Shown: positions 21,299 to 33,932, counted from the stretch's first letter. The stretch is DNA of 64,000 nucleotides from Basidiobolus meristosporus CBS 931.73 (GCA_002104905.1 MCFE01000016.1:186001-250000), one strand, 5' to 3'. A program made the numbers and translations. Notes: a model not told the origin generated them from the sequence alone.

Positions 21299-23205
21299 AT
21301 GTATAGAACAAACACTCGTAAGGCTGCAAGTGTCACCTCAACCTCCCGTGACGCTGATACTGTCTCGGCCGTTGAAAGCACCGCAAGCTCTGCCCGCCAG
21401 AGACAGTCCAAGCGTGATGAGATCATTCGGAAAAAAGCAGAGGCCGAGCTTTCTCGAAAGAAAACAACCCCCAAACGACAGGCCACTCGGTCCAAGAAAA
21501 CCCCAGGGACGGTTTCTGCGCTACACCATTCAGCCGCACTCACTATTCGTGAAAACATCTCCATCATTGAGGCGTCTCAGCTCATGGCAGCCAAAAGAAC
21601 CGATAGTGTGCTGGTCGTGGATTCCGAGGAGCATCTGTGCGGGATTTTCACCTCCGTCGACCTGACTTATCGCATTGTTGCCCAATCCCAAGATGCCCGC
21701 AACATCCCAGTTTCAGCCATCATGACCAAGAATCCACTCTGTGTCACCAACGATACCTCCGCCAGCGATGCTTTGAATATTATGGTGTATCACAACTTCC
21801 GCCATTTACCAATTTGTAACGATGAAGGGGATGTGGTGGCATTGCTCGATATCACCAAGTGTTTGTGTGAAGCGCTGGATAGGATGGAGCGTGCGTATGG
21901 CTCCAGCAGAAAGCTATACGATGCATTGGAGGGAATTGAGAAGGAGTGGTCGGTTCAACAAGCGCCAATGCTTCGTTTCATGGAATCTCTGCGGGACAAG
22001 ATGGCTTGTCCCGATTTGTCCATCCTTCTTGATGGAACCAGCCCGCCAGAAGTTTCGCCTAGGACCAGCGTTCATGACGCAGCCAAGTTAATGAAAGAGC
22101 AGAAGACCAATGCAGTACTGGTCATGGAGAATGCTCAACTGGTCGGCATCTTCACCACCAAGGATGTTGTTTTACGTGTTATTGCTGCTGGATTGGATCC
22201 CACCAAATGTAGCGTCGTGAGAGTGATGACCCCACATCCCGACTGCGCTAGTGTTGATTTGACGATCCTCGAGGCTTTGAGAAAGATGAACGGTAATACC
22301 ACAGCTTGGCTCCTTTGGGGACTTGTATTTCAGTGCTAAGCATTGCTATTTCTAGACGGTAACTACACCAATCTTCCGGTGATAAATCCCTCGGAGCAGA
22401 TTATTGGATTAGTCGATGTTCGCAAATTAACCCATGTAACCTTGAAGACTGTGAGTATTCCTACCTGGCTTCCGCACTTGCGCATATAGTCATCTTACTA
22501 ATCCCTTACCAGCTTGAAAACATCCAAAGCGGAGATTCCGAATCGGATGTCGGCCCAGTATGGAGCAAATTCTTCACGGCTTATGACAATGACACGGAAT
22601 CCATCACCTCCGACGCCCGTAGATCTGAAATCCAGGTACCCGGCACCCCGGAGATTTACCCCCACGAGTCTGCCTCGGTTGTGGAAGAGACTGCCTCAGG
22701 TGTATACTCCTCTTCTTACCTGGCCGACGGGACCTTTGTATTTAAATACAGCACCTCAGACGGGAAGGTCCATCGCATCATAACCGAGTCGAACAACTTT
22801 GAGAAACTCCGCGACATCATGTACTCAAAGCACCACAGTCTAGATGGCGAAGATCAGGATATTTGCTATGTTGACGACGAGGGGGATGTTGTGGTCATAT
22901 CCAGTGACGCCGATCTGCAGCATGCTGTTAACATGGCCAGGCACCATGGGTTGGATCGACTAAAGGTCTCCATCGGAACCGAATTCGTCGAGAACTCCCA
23001 TGAAGAAACCCGATCAGAGGTTCGTGGATCAACACCTGTCCCCACACCTAGCGAACCAACCCCAACCCCAACCCCTACTCCGTCACAGCCATCTAAGCCC
23101 AAGGGCTCATTCGGATTGCCAATTTCCGATGAGCTGCTCTATGGACTTGCGGGAGGATTCGCGGTTGCCACCGTGTTGGGATTTGTCATGTCCAGAATGA
23201 AATAA
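21299..23205 (+). CDS. CBS-PB1 domain protein with C-terminal membrane anchor
   Basis: Three exons (21299-22292, 22356-22450, 22513-23205), introns of 63 and 62 nt, 593 residues. A basic, Ser/Lys-rich N-terminus of about 75 residues precedes four CBS repeats in two pairs (about 80-190 and 245-365), a linker, a PB1 domain (about 435-518), a Pro/Thr-rich stretch rich in PTPTP, and a hydrophobic tail helix (about 571-590) followed by SRMK. This architecture matches the fungal CBS-PB1 family that includes S. pombe Mug70. CBS pairs usually bind adenine nucleotides and PB1 mediates protein pairing. A tail-anchored location on an organelle membrane is inferred. The start is the only early in-frame ATG. 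Confidence 0.88.
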
Positions 23206-23480
23206 CTTCACCCTGCCCCACGTATTCCATCCCAAGTACTACTTTCATAGCCAGCATTTAAACTGATTAAACTCATTGCCTACCAGCCAGTTAGAATCCC
23301 ACATGATCGCTACTAGCGAACGCACGAAGTCCATTCCCCATCTTACTCCAGCCCTCTAACCATCGCCATGATTCCATCAAGGCAATAAATAACAGGCAAC
23401 ACAATATACAGATGTGTTTATGCACATAAATATATTTACGTGCGTGAGCCGCTCTGTTGTTACAAATGGTTGAACGTGGA

Positions 23481-23780
23481 TTAGGGTGGATCTGAGTATG
23501 GTGTAATGGAGAAACCTAGATCAAGGCAATCATCCCACACCACAGCGATTCTTGGGGGGTGGGGGATGTCCATGGTTTCATCAAGACGATCTAAATTATC
23601 CACTGGCTGGATTCATCGCATGCTGAAAACGATTGGAGCCCTCTTCACGCCTGGTATAAGTGATCTTGAAGGAACAGGAGCCAGAGCTTGGCACCGGGCA
23701 GTGTGGCCGTCACCAATTTGGTCGGTGGCAAGCTGGTACCCAATAGAGAGCGTGGCCCACGGTTTCACCTGCAGTTCCAT
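23481..23780 (-). pseudogene. 100-codon frame broken by one TGA
   Basis: From an ATG at 23780 the minus-strand frame runs to a TAA at 23481 with a single in-frame TGA at about codon 56 (CGA TGA ATC). Both halves read like protein (LATDQIGDGHTARCQALAP; PPRIAVVWDDCLDLGF). TGG to TGA in an otherwise intact frame is the simplest reading. No family recognised, and chance is possible at this length. Confidence 0.25.
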
Positions 23781-26136
23781 AGTTTATTTTGTTCTTGGAA
23801 GCCATGAAAATCACCAACTTACTAATCCCCATCACCTGTCAAAACGGATGAGCTGTCAGAAGCAAGGAATGTAATGCAAGGAATGCCCGGCATTTTCCCA
23901 CGGCCAGTGAAAACTTCCACCCATCGACGGGTACGGCCAATGAGCTTCGCGGATGGTCAATGTTTTTCCAGTTTCATGACTTCGTATTCAAGACAACCAA
24001 GTGTAGTGGGAACTATGTGAAAACTGGGGTTCTAAATATGGCTTAGCGAACGCGAGAGTATGTGCTGAGAAAGCCGGTCGGGGTTTCGAAGCATTACCCA
24101 ATGCGGCGTCGCTTCGGCTTATATTGATCTACATCAAGTAGCAACCATTCAAGGTGGTCGTCATTCCTATTCTGCACCATGCTATGGCTTGTATCCCCCA
24201 CCACAATGGCGCGATGAGTCAGGTGGTAATGTTGGGTTGTATTTGGAATGATCTGGATCAGGTTGATTAACACATGTCCATCTAAACCGATTTTCACGGC
24301 GGTGATCCAGATGCACTTACGACTCCCTCCAGAGTCTCCGATTAGCTCCGACCCATTGTATTCATACGAATCATGCTGAATGAATCACGGCGCACACCGA
24401 ATAGATCCATCAGCACTCGGATCTCAGGGAATGTGGGTTGATACGGAGCAGAGAGGGTGTTACGAGTGCTTCCGTCTCTTCATTTATTTCATGCGCAACA
24501 GCATGAATCTGCTCTAGTACAATATGGACCTTGTGCAATGATCCTACTGAGCAGTTTGGTCTTGGCCTTGAGGCACTAGAAACCCTGTCCAGAGAGATTT
24601 ATACTGGATACACTAGCTTTTGTGCTAGTAACATGGAACCAACATCAGCATGAAACCCCGTTCCATATATGGGGTGTGTTAGGTTTCTAATATGGATGCT
24701 GCCTTTGCCAAAGCATCCGATCCGGAAAAATCACGTCGGTGGATGCCATAATGGTTGACGAAGAGCCTCATCCCTGGAAGAGCGCAGCACGGTGTGAAGT
24801 GTGTAAAGTCTTGAGCTCCTCGGCGTATAGGTTTCGGAGCCCGGTTAGATCTCCAGTGATCTCAGCGGGCAGGAGTCGGCCCCAACTGCTGGTTCCAGGC
24901 CTGGGCGTGTACATGGGAATCAGGAGTAGCCAACCTCCTGGCCCCGAAAAGAGCCAACTCTAGCCTCTACCCAAGGGAGTTGCCGTGCAAACCGACGGCG
25001 CTTCGCTATCTTCGCATAAATCAATTTTCTATCAAGTTTCAAATAAAGATGGATTAATCTGGTCATTTCTACCGGAGTTGGGTCGCATCCGAGTGGTAAT
25101 TTATGCAAATCGGCCCTGAAGGCAGCGATATTGCAACATCTCATGACATGACTAATTGATTGCTACGAATACTGGCTCCACTATTGCCAAACAACAAATT
25201 GTTGAGATAAAACACGCGTTCTCCTGTGCAATCATTGTGAAGGAATACTACGATTGGCTCGAGTGATGTGAGCATCAAATTGGCTGTGACCAGAGATATT
25301 ATTTGTGCCAAACGGTTTCAGAGTGCGAAATCATAACAACAGCTAGTCGTGGCCGGAGTAAGGCTGCCTGGCAATCACCCATCCCACCCACCCACCTGCT
25401 CGTCTTTGCATTGACGACGTCCAGCCGAGGCCAATCCCATGGCCTAAAGCAAGTGCCCAGAGTTTAGACTTGGCGACTGACGTTCTAGCCCCGTGCCCGG
25501 GAGAATCCACGAAGTTGAATGCCTCTATCGCAAATAGGCAACTAGATTTACATTAGCTTGAATCTGCTGAACTACCCCAGTCTAGATCTCAGTCACAGGA
25601 AGCCAACTTCCACGTGATTGCACCGAGCTCGCAAAGTGATTGAGCATCGGGAGATCAGAATTGAATATCTATCGAGAAATAAAATTCGAGGATTTCGAGC
25701 AACTTCCAAAATTATCATATTAGTATCATTAATGTGTGTCACACCCACCTATTAGTATCTACATAATTTTCTGCCTAATAGAGACAAGTGTTTCGAAAAT
25801 GCAGTAACAGTACTCATTCCGTTTTACTAGTTTCACCGTTAGGAATACAAAATCTGTCTATTTATGTTGAAATGAGCTATTGACGAAAGAGATCTCATTC
25901 TGGATGGAAAGTCAAAAATATAGCAGTCAAATCGGTTACTATTCACTGAGCCACTCGCTGAATAATTATCTCATTTCGGAGGGTTTGGATTGCTCAGGCA
26001 ACGTATTGAGTTGTATTCAGTCCGCCCTAGTTCCTTTCAATTTCTGACGTTTGGTTTGTTCAAATATCCTGAATCTCGGTGCCACAAAATCTTTTCCCAG
26101 CTGTGCGAAGGTTTCGGTTAGCTTGATTCAGAATGG

Positions 26137-26143
26137 TATAAAA
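26137..26143 (+). promoter_or_regulatory. TATA box of the F-box/LRR gene
   Basis: TATAAAA, 64 nt upstream of the ATG at 26201, followed by a pyrimidine-rich stretch (CTCTTCCCCTCTTCC) in the presumed leader. Confidence 0.6.
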
Positions 26144-26200
26144 GCGATCGCTCTTCCCCTCTTCCTACAACTGTCAATCGTTTAAACACTTACTAATCCT

Positions 26201-27983
26201 ATGAACGCTCTCACAACGCACAAGTGGCAGGATTTGCCTTACGAGATATTGGCCCTCATTTTCCCGTACTTACAACCATTCCAACACGACTTGTTTGCTG
26301 CCTCTTTGGTTTGCCGACAATGGTATAGTTTCGCAGTAGGAAACTTATGGCATACACCCCAGTTCAATTCGGTGGGTTCCTTTGATGTGTTCGAGAAATG
26401 TTTACAAGCCCAACCTCATGGTACACTTGCTACTGGCTTCATCTTATCCACTGCCCGCTATCTCACCAACCTTTTGATCTTTTTTAGCTTGCCAAGTCGT
26501 TAGAGAATTTCATCTGAAGCACTATAAAGGCCATCTTTTCCCATACTCCTCCATTCAAGCAATTGTAAGCCAACTGCCAGCCTTGACGTCCATCCAACTT
26601 CCTCTATACAACCGAGTAAATGGCTCCGGACCATCGGCGGAGTGCCTGTTCTCATTAACACAGGCGAAGCCGAATCTTCGTAGACTCCGGTTTAGTTGTG
26701 AGGAAGACAACATCCAGCTGATCACCGCACCCGAGAAGTTCTTTTCCTTCATGAGAAACTGCCCCAACCTCACGGAGCTCGGTTTTCAAGCACCTATGTA
26801 CCAACCAACAGAACCTGTTCTGGCCTCCACTTTGCCTGAACGGGTAGCCGAATTCAGAAAAACTCTCTTCCCGATAGAGTCTCTCAAAACCCTGGAGTTG
26901 AACGGTGCCGTGGTGGAAATGACTCTATTTACCTTGTTTTTGCCTATGGCGCCCAACCTCCAGAGCCTTTCGATCAATCTCAACGGAATCCAGGAGGATT
27001 TCATCGGAAAGATTGCTTCCATTTCCCCTCAGATCCAGTCTTTGAAGCTTGCCTCAAAAGACGTGTATTCAGTCAGTCAATTGGTGGAAGATATCGCATA
27101 TTATTTCCCGAAATTAAGCCAGTTTGATTTATCCCTGGCGTCTGCACATCCTAGTCAAGCTGACGACCAAAGCCTATCGAAGTTCTTTGAGATCAGCTCG
27201 GGTTCTCTGACCTCCCTAAGATTAGAGCGTACCGGTCTAAGTATCCACGGTTTGGTTTCACTGGGCAAATACGTCTCCAAAAATCTTGAGCACCTGAAGC
27301 TTCACGAAGGGTTTCATTCGCACGACGGAGAATTGGTTGCCGCGCTGGAGAATATCTTGAAACGTTGTGGGAACAGTCTCAGGATTTTCGATTTGCGGGA
27401 TGTCGATGGGCCATTGGAGGCTAGAATCGGTGAGCTGATATCGAAGTATTGCCCCAATTTAGAGGAGCTCTCCCTAGGTGCCCATAATTTCTGCGAAGCT
27501 AGCCTGTTATCAATCGTGCAACAGTGCGGGACTCGCTTGCGCAAGTTGAGTCTTATGGGTGGCTCTGGAATGACGCCTAACGTGGTCCAGACTATCACCG
27601 ACAAATGTCACTTGATTCAAGATCTGCGTATTCCCGCAAGCTCCCGTCGGTCGAAACGACAAACCGCGTTAGATTCAACCGTTCTTATTCCATTGATACA
27701 GAAACACGGTGCACGTCTCACTCATTTGAATGTGAAGTATTGGTCCATCAGTAACGACATCTTAGACACCATCGCAACTCACTGCACTCGTAGTCTGCGT
27801 GTGTTGAGGATAGAGCGTAATGACACGCTATCTCGTCCAGTCCTACTGAAAACGCTGAGATCCTGTCTCAACCTGGTTTCTGTTGATCTGTTAGAGACTA
27901 CTTCGTCGTGGACACTCCCAGACTTAATAGAGAAGGAGGCTGAGCGCAGATCCATATTAGATGACAACTGCTGGTATGATTGA
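26201..27983 (+). CDS. F-box and leucine-rich-repeat protein
   Basis: Two exons (26201-26420, 26488-27983) with a 67-nt intron in matching phase give 571 residues. The F-box is at about residues 9-50 (LPYEILALIFPYL, then LVCRQWYSF and LWHTPQF). The rest is a series of irregular leucine-rich repeats with regularly spaced motifs such as NLQSLSINLN, LTSLRLERTG and RLRKLSLMGG. F-box/LRR proteins act as substrate receptors of SCF ubiquitin ligases, with Skp1 binding the F-box and the repeats binding targets. The target here is unknown. The intron falls just after the F-box region. A TATA box and pyrimidine-rich leader precede the start. Confidence 0.88.
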
Positions 27984-29356
27984 TTCATCGATGATATCAA
28001 TCGGAGCTAGCCTACATCACCCACCACACCCACACGGCCATTTACGAAAAACGATCTTCACTTTGTATACACGTAGACAATAGTCTTCCTTGGGATTCAT
28101 TTTATACATAGCGTCAGCTCCTGAGGAAGATGCTTCTCTATCCTTGACCTTCCCCTGCGGCAAGAATCTTGCTTCTGTGTGACTGCCGCCCCATTCAGCA
28201 TCTTTCGTCTTTCATGCATCTATCCTTACACTTGTACACATACATTCTTCATACTTCATTGCTACAGCATCCAAGTAATGCTCAAATATACATATTTCTA
28301 TTGCAACTACACGATACAAGTCAGCCTCGATTGTGTACTTTTGTATCCATATTGGAGCACCTTTTCGGCCGAATAGATGATGGAGGCGGAGGGGCCTAGG
28401 TATCCTGCCGATGCCATATATTTAGAATCTCAGTGGAATGGCCTAAGCCACCGCGACTTGGCCATTGACACCATGCTCAAATGACTCAGCATGATCTGGT
28501 GCGGATAGAATATATATAGGCCCATTGCATTGAGGCTATTCTAATTCCCAGCCTTCAGGCCGATTTTGTCAATGGGCCAGGTTCCATTCTAATGTCTATT
28601 GCTTACAATCCATACCACGATCGATGGAAAAATTTTGGCATTGCCTCGGCTGCATCAGGGAACCATGGCCCCGGCCAACATTGTGTAAAGGTAATCTTCG
28701 ATTCATCTATTTACTCACCAAATATAATATTTGCTCTCACTGGTCCCGGACTGGAAATCAACCAGAGCACACAGTCTGATAAGACAAACAATCAGCGGAT
28801 AATACGATGTAGCAGCTTAATAAGTGATTGGTGCACCACCGAGGTAGCCAGGTCACTATAAGGTGATAGGCAGTTGCGGTGTTTTGGAAACCGGCATTAG
28901 GAGGTCGAGGCGGATACTCTTGATCCGTGCTCATAGGTATATCTACTTCGATGTATATATGTTGGCATTAGAAACGACCGAACTTATCACGGTTTCTCAG
29001 GTTCATCTTACCGCCTTCGAAATTCCACATACTTGCTATGATATCTGGTGGGTTTAGAGTTGGCCATGATAGCAGCAGCATCTACCACATAATGCTCCTT
29101 CATATGTTTGTAGTAGCTGTAATGTAACACTGTATTTTCCACTTATCCCGAATTATCCCATATCGCTGAGAATGAGCGCAGATGGATACAAGACCAATTT
29201 ATTATTGAGCCTGGTTGAGTAGTGCATAACACGAGGAATGCCAATTTGCTAAACTCGTTTTTCAGTCACTAAATAGTTACAAGTGGTAGAAAAGTGGAAT
29301 GGCATGTGGGCCAGATTTACCACATGCCAGCACCCCCAGACAGCACTACCAAAGCT
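27984..29356. other. Intergenic region with one possible small gene
   Basis: Mostly non-coding sequence between the F-box gene and the 3' end of the GH15 gene. A plus-strand 89-codon ORF with an ATG (28592-28861) follows an AT-rich ATATATATA at about 28508-28516, but a short upstream ATG frame precedes it and no domain is seen. I leave it as a weak candidate. Confidence 0.35.
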
Positions 29357-31318
29357 TCAACGCCCTTTTCCTAAGACTCGATCTAAATTGAATGCGGCTG
29401 ATATCAATGCAATATGCGTAAATGCTTGAGGAAAGTTCCCCAACGATTCACCACTTTTGTTGATCTCTTCCGAGTACAAGGACAAGTGGTTCGTATATCC
29501 TAACATCTGCTCGAAAATGACCATCGCATGATAAAGCAGCGCTTTATCATACTTGCCCGCCCTCGTAAGCGCTTCCACCAGCCAGAATGTGCATAATGAG
29601 AAGCTACCTTCCTCCCCACCCACCCCATCTTCGGCTGCCATATGGTTGTATCTGTAGACCAGGTTGTTCTCAACGAGACCTCCTTTCTCAGGTATCTTCA
29701 TGATGGCTTTGATGGTTTTCAGCAGCCGAGGGTCGGATGGTGCAATGAAGAATACCAATGGCATCACCAAGATGGCCGAATCCAGCGTAGTAGGTGACTC
29801 GTATGATTGAGCGAAAAATTCCAGTTCAGAATTCCAGCCTTTCTGCATTATCTCGGTGTAGATCACGTCTCTTATGGTGAGCCATTTCACTTTATCAGTG
29901 CACGGGAAGTTGCTCCTCTTTTCGGTAAACCGTATGGCACGGTCCAATGCCACCCAGCACATGACTTTGGAATAGATGAAATTTTGCTTGGCACTTCGGA
30001 CCTCCCAAATACCCATATCCGGCTGATCCCAGGCCTCACAAACGTAGTTCACCAGCCGAGTGACATACAACCACATGTCATACGAGATGGGTTTGCCGTT
30101 CTTATTGTACAAATAGATTGCATCCAAGAGCTCTCCATATATATCCAATTGTAGGTGGTCTGCTGCCCCGTTCCCTATACGTACTGGTCTTGATTCGCGG
30201 TAGCCTTCCAGATGATGTAGTTCTATCTCTTCCAAGTCCTTCTCGCCATGTATAGTATACATGATTTGTAACGAGCCATCGGGATTCATGTTGGACAGGA
30301 TACGCTCCAAATAGCCCATGTAGGCGTCAGCCTCCTCAATAAAGCCGAGTCGAAGTAGGGCGTATATTGTGAATGCCGAATCCCGAATCCATGTGTACCG
30401 GTAATCCCAGTTTCGCGAACCCCCAAAATGCTCAGGCAAACTGAAGGTGGGGGCGGCGACGATAGCGCCGGTTGGAGCAAACACCATCAGTTTCAGGGCC
30501 AACGCACTTCGCAGTACGGTCTCGCGCCATTTGCCGTTGTATGTTGAGTGGCCGATCCACTTTCTCCAATAAGACAAAGTGCCATTGAATAGCTTCGACA
30601 CGAAGAAGTTGGATAGATGAGGATCGAGCCCGGGGTCTTGCGGAACCTCACGCAGAATAAATGTAATCGACTGTCCTTCGGATAGCGTTATTGTGGTGGA
30701 AACACCGGGGCCTAACATTCCTTCTCTTTCCTCTATATCATACTTCCAGAATGGAGACTCATGCTCGCCGCAATCAAAAGTAAATCTAAGATCCATTGTC
30801 AGCTCAGGAGAGGCAAACTCCACCCTCCACGGCCCTAAGTGATCCTCACTCCTGGCATCTTGCATAACGTGCACGGTGGTGGTATGCTTACTTCGTGCGT
30901 AATTGAAGGCCGGGAAGCATTCTAATTTCACCTCGATCGTTCCTCTTATCGCCTCAATCCTGCGAACCATCCACGGTAGTAACACATTGCTGTGGCCAGG
31001 GATTTCTTCTGGATGATTCATGAAATCGGTGATTTGGGACACCCCATGATCGCTCAGGAACTTAGTGGTGAGTATATTCGAATTGGGCAAATACTGTTGT
31101 TTTATGGAAGTGTAATTCAGGGGAGTAATCGAAAAATGGCCTCCTTTATTCTTGTCCAAGATACGTGCAAACACGGAAGGGCTGTCGAAGTGTGGGTAGC
31201 AGTAGTAGTCGATCGCACCATCGGTTGAGGATAGTGCTACGGTTCGCATGTTTCCAATCAGCCCATAGCTTTCGATGGGTAGATAGCCAGTTTCACTGCG
31301 ATCTTTGTAGGCAAACAT
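29357..31318 (-). CDS. GH15 family enzyme, trehalase-like
   Basis: A single-exon 653-residue protein. The N-terminal part (about residues 10-215) is the beta-rich 'trehalase-like N-terminal' domain (IESYGLIGNMRTVALSSTDG; FDSPSVFARILD). The rest is the GH15 (alpha/alpha)6 domain with NWDYRYTWIRDSAFT, QIMYTIHGE, a helix with VMCWVALDRAI, and GGEEGSFSLCTFW, which carries the catalytic Glu. This two-domain layout is common in bacteria, where some members are trehalases and others glucoamylases; it also occurs in some fungi. The substrate, probably trehalose or another alpha-glucoside, cannot be decided. No signal peptide is visible, so the enzyme is probably cytosolic. A TATA box lies 47 nt before the ATG. 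Confidence 0.88.
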   Translation of the reverse strand: MFAYKDRSETGYLPIESYGLIGNMRTVALSSTDGAIDYYCYPHFDSPSVFARILDKNKGGHFSITPLNYTSIKQQYLPNSNILTTKFLSDHGVSQITDFMNHPEEIPGHSNVLLPWMVRRIEAIRGTIEVKLECFPAFNYARSKHTTTVHVMQDARSEDHLGPWRVEFASPELTMDLRFTFDCGEHESPFWKYDIEEREGMLGPGVSTTITLSEGQSITFILREVPQDPGLDPHLSNFFVSKLFNGTLSYWRKWIGHSTYNGKWRETVLRSALALKLMVFAPTGAIVAAPTFSLPEHFGGSRNWDYRYTWIRDSAFTIYALLRLGFIEEADAYMGYLERILSNMNPDGSLQIMYTIHGEKDLEEIELHHLEGYRESRPVRIGNGAADHLQLDIYGELLDAIYLYNKNGKPISYDMWLYVTRLVNYVCEAWDQPDMGIWEVRSAKQNFIYSKVMCWVALDRAIRFTEKRSNFPCTDKVKWLTIRDVIYTEIMQKGWNSELEFFAQSYESPTTLDSAILVMPLVFFIAPSDPRLLKTIKAIMKIPEKGGLVENNLVYRYNHMAAEDGVGGEEGSFSLCTFWLVEALTRAGKYDKALLYHAMVIFEQMLGYTNHLSLYSEEINKSGESLGNFPQAFTHIALISAAFNLDRVLGKGR

Positions 31319-31364
31319 TGTTGAGTGGAGGGAAGTAATAAGGTGGGTTTCCTGGTAGCCTAAC

Positions 31365-31371
31365 TTTTATA
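31365..31371 (-). promoter_or_regulatory. TATA box of the GH15 gene
   Basis: TATAAAA on the minus strand, 47 nt upstream of the ATG at 31318. Confidence 0.6.
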
Positions 31372-33215
31372 CTACTCATTTCCGAGGTACAGTTCGGAGC
31401 AGTGGTATTCATCAATTCTCTGATTTGGAGCTCGCCCACGCACTCGGCATGGTTGACTCAAATATGAATCGAGGCGGCAGGGTCGACCTATGAGGAGGCT
31501 CAATGGGATGTTGTGACTAATCTCTTTAGGCAAGACTAAAACTCACAGGCGGCCTTAACAGTAGATATGCGCCAATGAAGATCCTGTAGAGTCGATACCC
31601 ATTAGTAACTGGAGCAAAGAGCAGCCTGTCAAGTTTGCTAGCTAGTGTTACGACTCGATCAGTTGAGATTGCAGGAAACATCACTCTCTACTGGCTAAGT
31701 CTTTCATTTTTCCAGGGAGAAAAGGATTGGTCGGCTCACCCAGCATGAACTGCTTTTAATACTTAGGCGAGAGTCACTGAAATACTATCAGATAAATATA
31801 ACCATGGGTATTTGAAGATCACCCACCGCCGACATTCGTAGGTAACCATTAGTAATGTGCTAGAATCACCAGTCATGTACACATCAGTTTGCACACTTGC
31901 GGAATACTGGTAAGTATTGCCAAGAGCCTGGCCGGAAAAATTCGTCCAAAAAATGCAATCCCAGTCTTGAGTTTGAAATGATGACAGCCTAATGGCTACT
32001 GCTTATTAGTGAGCGATTTAGTGATTGCGGGTAATCGCTTCGTTACGCTGCGACTGGCTTCAAGAGATAATTGGTAAACGATGAGAGAAATATGTCGTTG
32101 TTAAGCTGCTACCGCTGGTAACAATATGTTCATCGCTTCTTGCATTATTGGCCCACTTTATGCAGCTTCGTAATCTAACACGACCCATTTATTGGTCGCT
32201 GGTGTGAAAATGCTGTAAACATTTGCGTAGTGCGTATTTATTATTCAATAGTATTTTTTCATGCAAAGCTAATTTCATTCAACACAGACAGGCCCAGCTC
32301 ATTAAAATAGCACCCTAGGCATCTTCTAATTAGAACGTGTCTTTGAATCGTAGATCCATATCTGAAAAGCTCAACTGCAATATACAGACGTAGAGCACCC
32401 CGCAAAGATGCTGATCATGCCTAAGGCCTGCGACCCAGCGTCTATTAACCGGCATTTGCAAATTTCAAGGCGTGTGCTCAACCGCTTGGGTGACTGCTAT
32501 GATGACTGTCAAACATACATTGGTCAGAACGAAGGGCAACTTAAGAGCTACATATATCGTCAAACATGTAAAAGATACCATTCAAATAGAGTCTTCAAGG
32601 GAATTCATTGATTTGAATCCCAGTTCTGGCCGGAAAATAATACGATGTCTCTTATGTTTACTATGGAACAGACTCTTGCTCTTTCTCCCAATCTCTCTAC
32701 TAGCGTAGAGGGCCACAAGGTTCATATTCTTAGGTTTGATTGGATTGGACCTCAATAGCATACCATCTATAATATTCCCCATGTTTGATTTACTCCACGT
32801 TCATCTGTATATCTCCGCAGTTGACAGTGTGTCATTTGGCTTGGACTGGTTACGAATCATATCACACCTGACGCCCACTCTGTTGTCGCTGAACCCGTCG
32901 TTGTTCAATGAGAGGGCCAGTGAACAGCGTAAAGAGATACGAGAACGGTGAGGGCACAATTAGGGACGAGTGCTCGCTCCAGCCAGTTTTGCGGCAGAAA
33001 TCTCGATGTGCCAGATTTTCTTCCAACCACCAGTGCCGCTGGGATATGGATAGGATCAGACGATAAATGAAAATGCAATTGATTGGATCAAATGTCAGGT
33101 TGGGTTTTCTATCTAACCTTCTGGTTATGCCTGTAAGGTAGCTGAAAGTGGCTTTCGTTAGTTCGAACGAGTGACTTTTTGAGCGATACTTCAGTACCAT
33201 CCGTCCAAACGCCTA
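31372..33215. other. Long intergenic region
   Basis: No gene supported. A plus-strand ATG frame at 32408-32611 (67 codons, with a CYDDC motif) lacks a recognised domain. Minus-strand 32862-33200 is open for about 110 codons without a convincing start and could be 3' debris of the broken frame at 33216-33830. Confidence 0.35.
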
Positions 33216-33830
33216 TTAATACGCTGGAAGGATTTCCGCTAGAATGTTTTGGAACTCCTTTGGCGTATACAACCACCACGAAGGCATTTGCCAGGCGGTC
33301 TTGAAAGACTTTAATACGGTTTCACAGGCAAGTTGTATGTATGGAAGATCTCTTTCAAGAATACTCCTCTGATCTGACCCTGAAACCTGGTGGGTCAGTC
33401 GAAGAGCCAACCAAATCGGAAATTTGTTCATCTAGGGGTGACCAAAGCCCAATCCAGAACGGATCGAAGCCCGGCAACTAGTAAACCTCGCAGAGCCACC
33501 ACGGTACATCCCAGCCCGCTCAACATTTCATTTTTTGATTGATGCTAGTTTCCTTGATCCGTGGGAATGCTCCCATCGTGAGGGTGCGAAGCCCAGCTGC
33601 TATTGGGAGCAAACACGTACGTATCCGAATTCCAGCGCCCACTACCTGCAGAACACACGATGGGATATAGGGCGCAACAGTCGATAACCAGGAAAAAGCG
33701 ATAACAAAACTGTGTGACCCAGGCTGGCTTTCTAATATTTCGTATTAGCAGCACAATGAACCAAACGCCGCATCGGCCGGATAATGATGAAGACCTTCAA
33801 GGACGAGGGCTACATCAGGACTGGTATCAG
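33216..33830 (-). pseudogene. Remnant of a membrane-protein gene
   Basis: One minus-strand frame encodes a hydrophobic helix with flanking basic residues (VWFIVLLIRNIRKPAW and FCYRFFLVIDCCALYPIV), then a polar loop (SSWASHPHDG), a TAG, and in the same frame a second hydrophobic stretch (TVVALRGLLVAGL) before another TAG. A further 71-codon ATG frame (33216-33431) continues in another phase. Two stops and a frame change across about 200 codons suggest a decayed multi-pass membrane protein. No intron choice I tried repairs all breaks. The family is not recognised. Confidence 0.3.
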
Positions 33831-33932
33831 CAAGGCGTTAGTGCTCCATCTCGTCTCATAGTGATAGGTGTCCTGGAACATAAAATATGATTGATACACA
33901 AGAATCTTTCAGATCAAACGCCCAGAATCCGA

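Larger units (their letters stand above)
23206..26200. other. Long intergenic region with possible decayed frames
   Basis: About 3 kb with no intact gene that I can support. One interrupted frame is listed separately at 23481-23780. On the minus strand, 24094-24380 is open for about 95 codons without a good start, and TATAAATC lies upstream near 24600; neighbouring open stretches are in different frames, so it may be a broken gene or chance. The TATA box at 26137 belongs to the F-box gene. Confidence 0.35.

Noticed and set aside
24094-24380. A gene on the minus strand downstream of the TATA-like sequence near 24600
   Set aside because: Open stretches lie in three different frames, the first ATGs give very short peptides, and no intron pair joins them convincingly.
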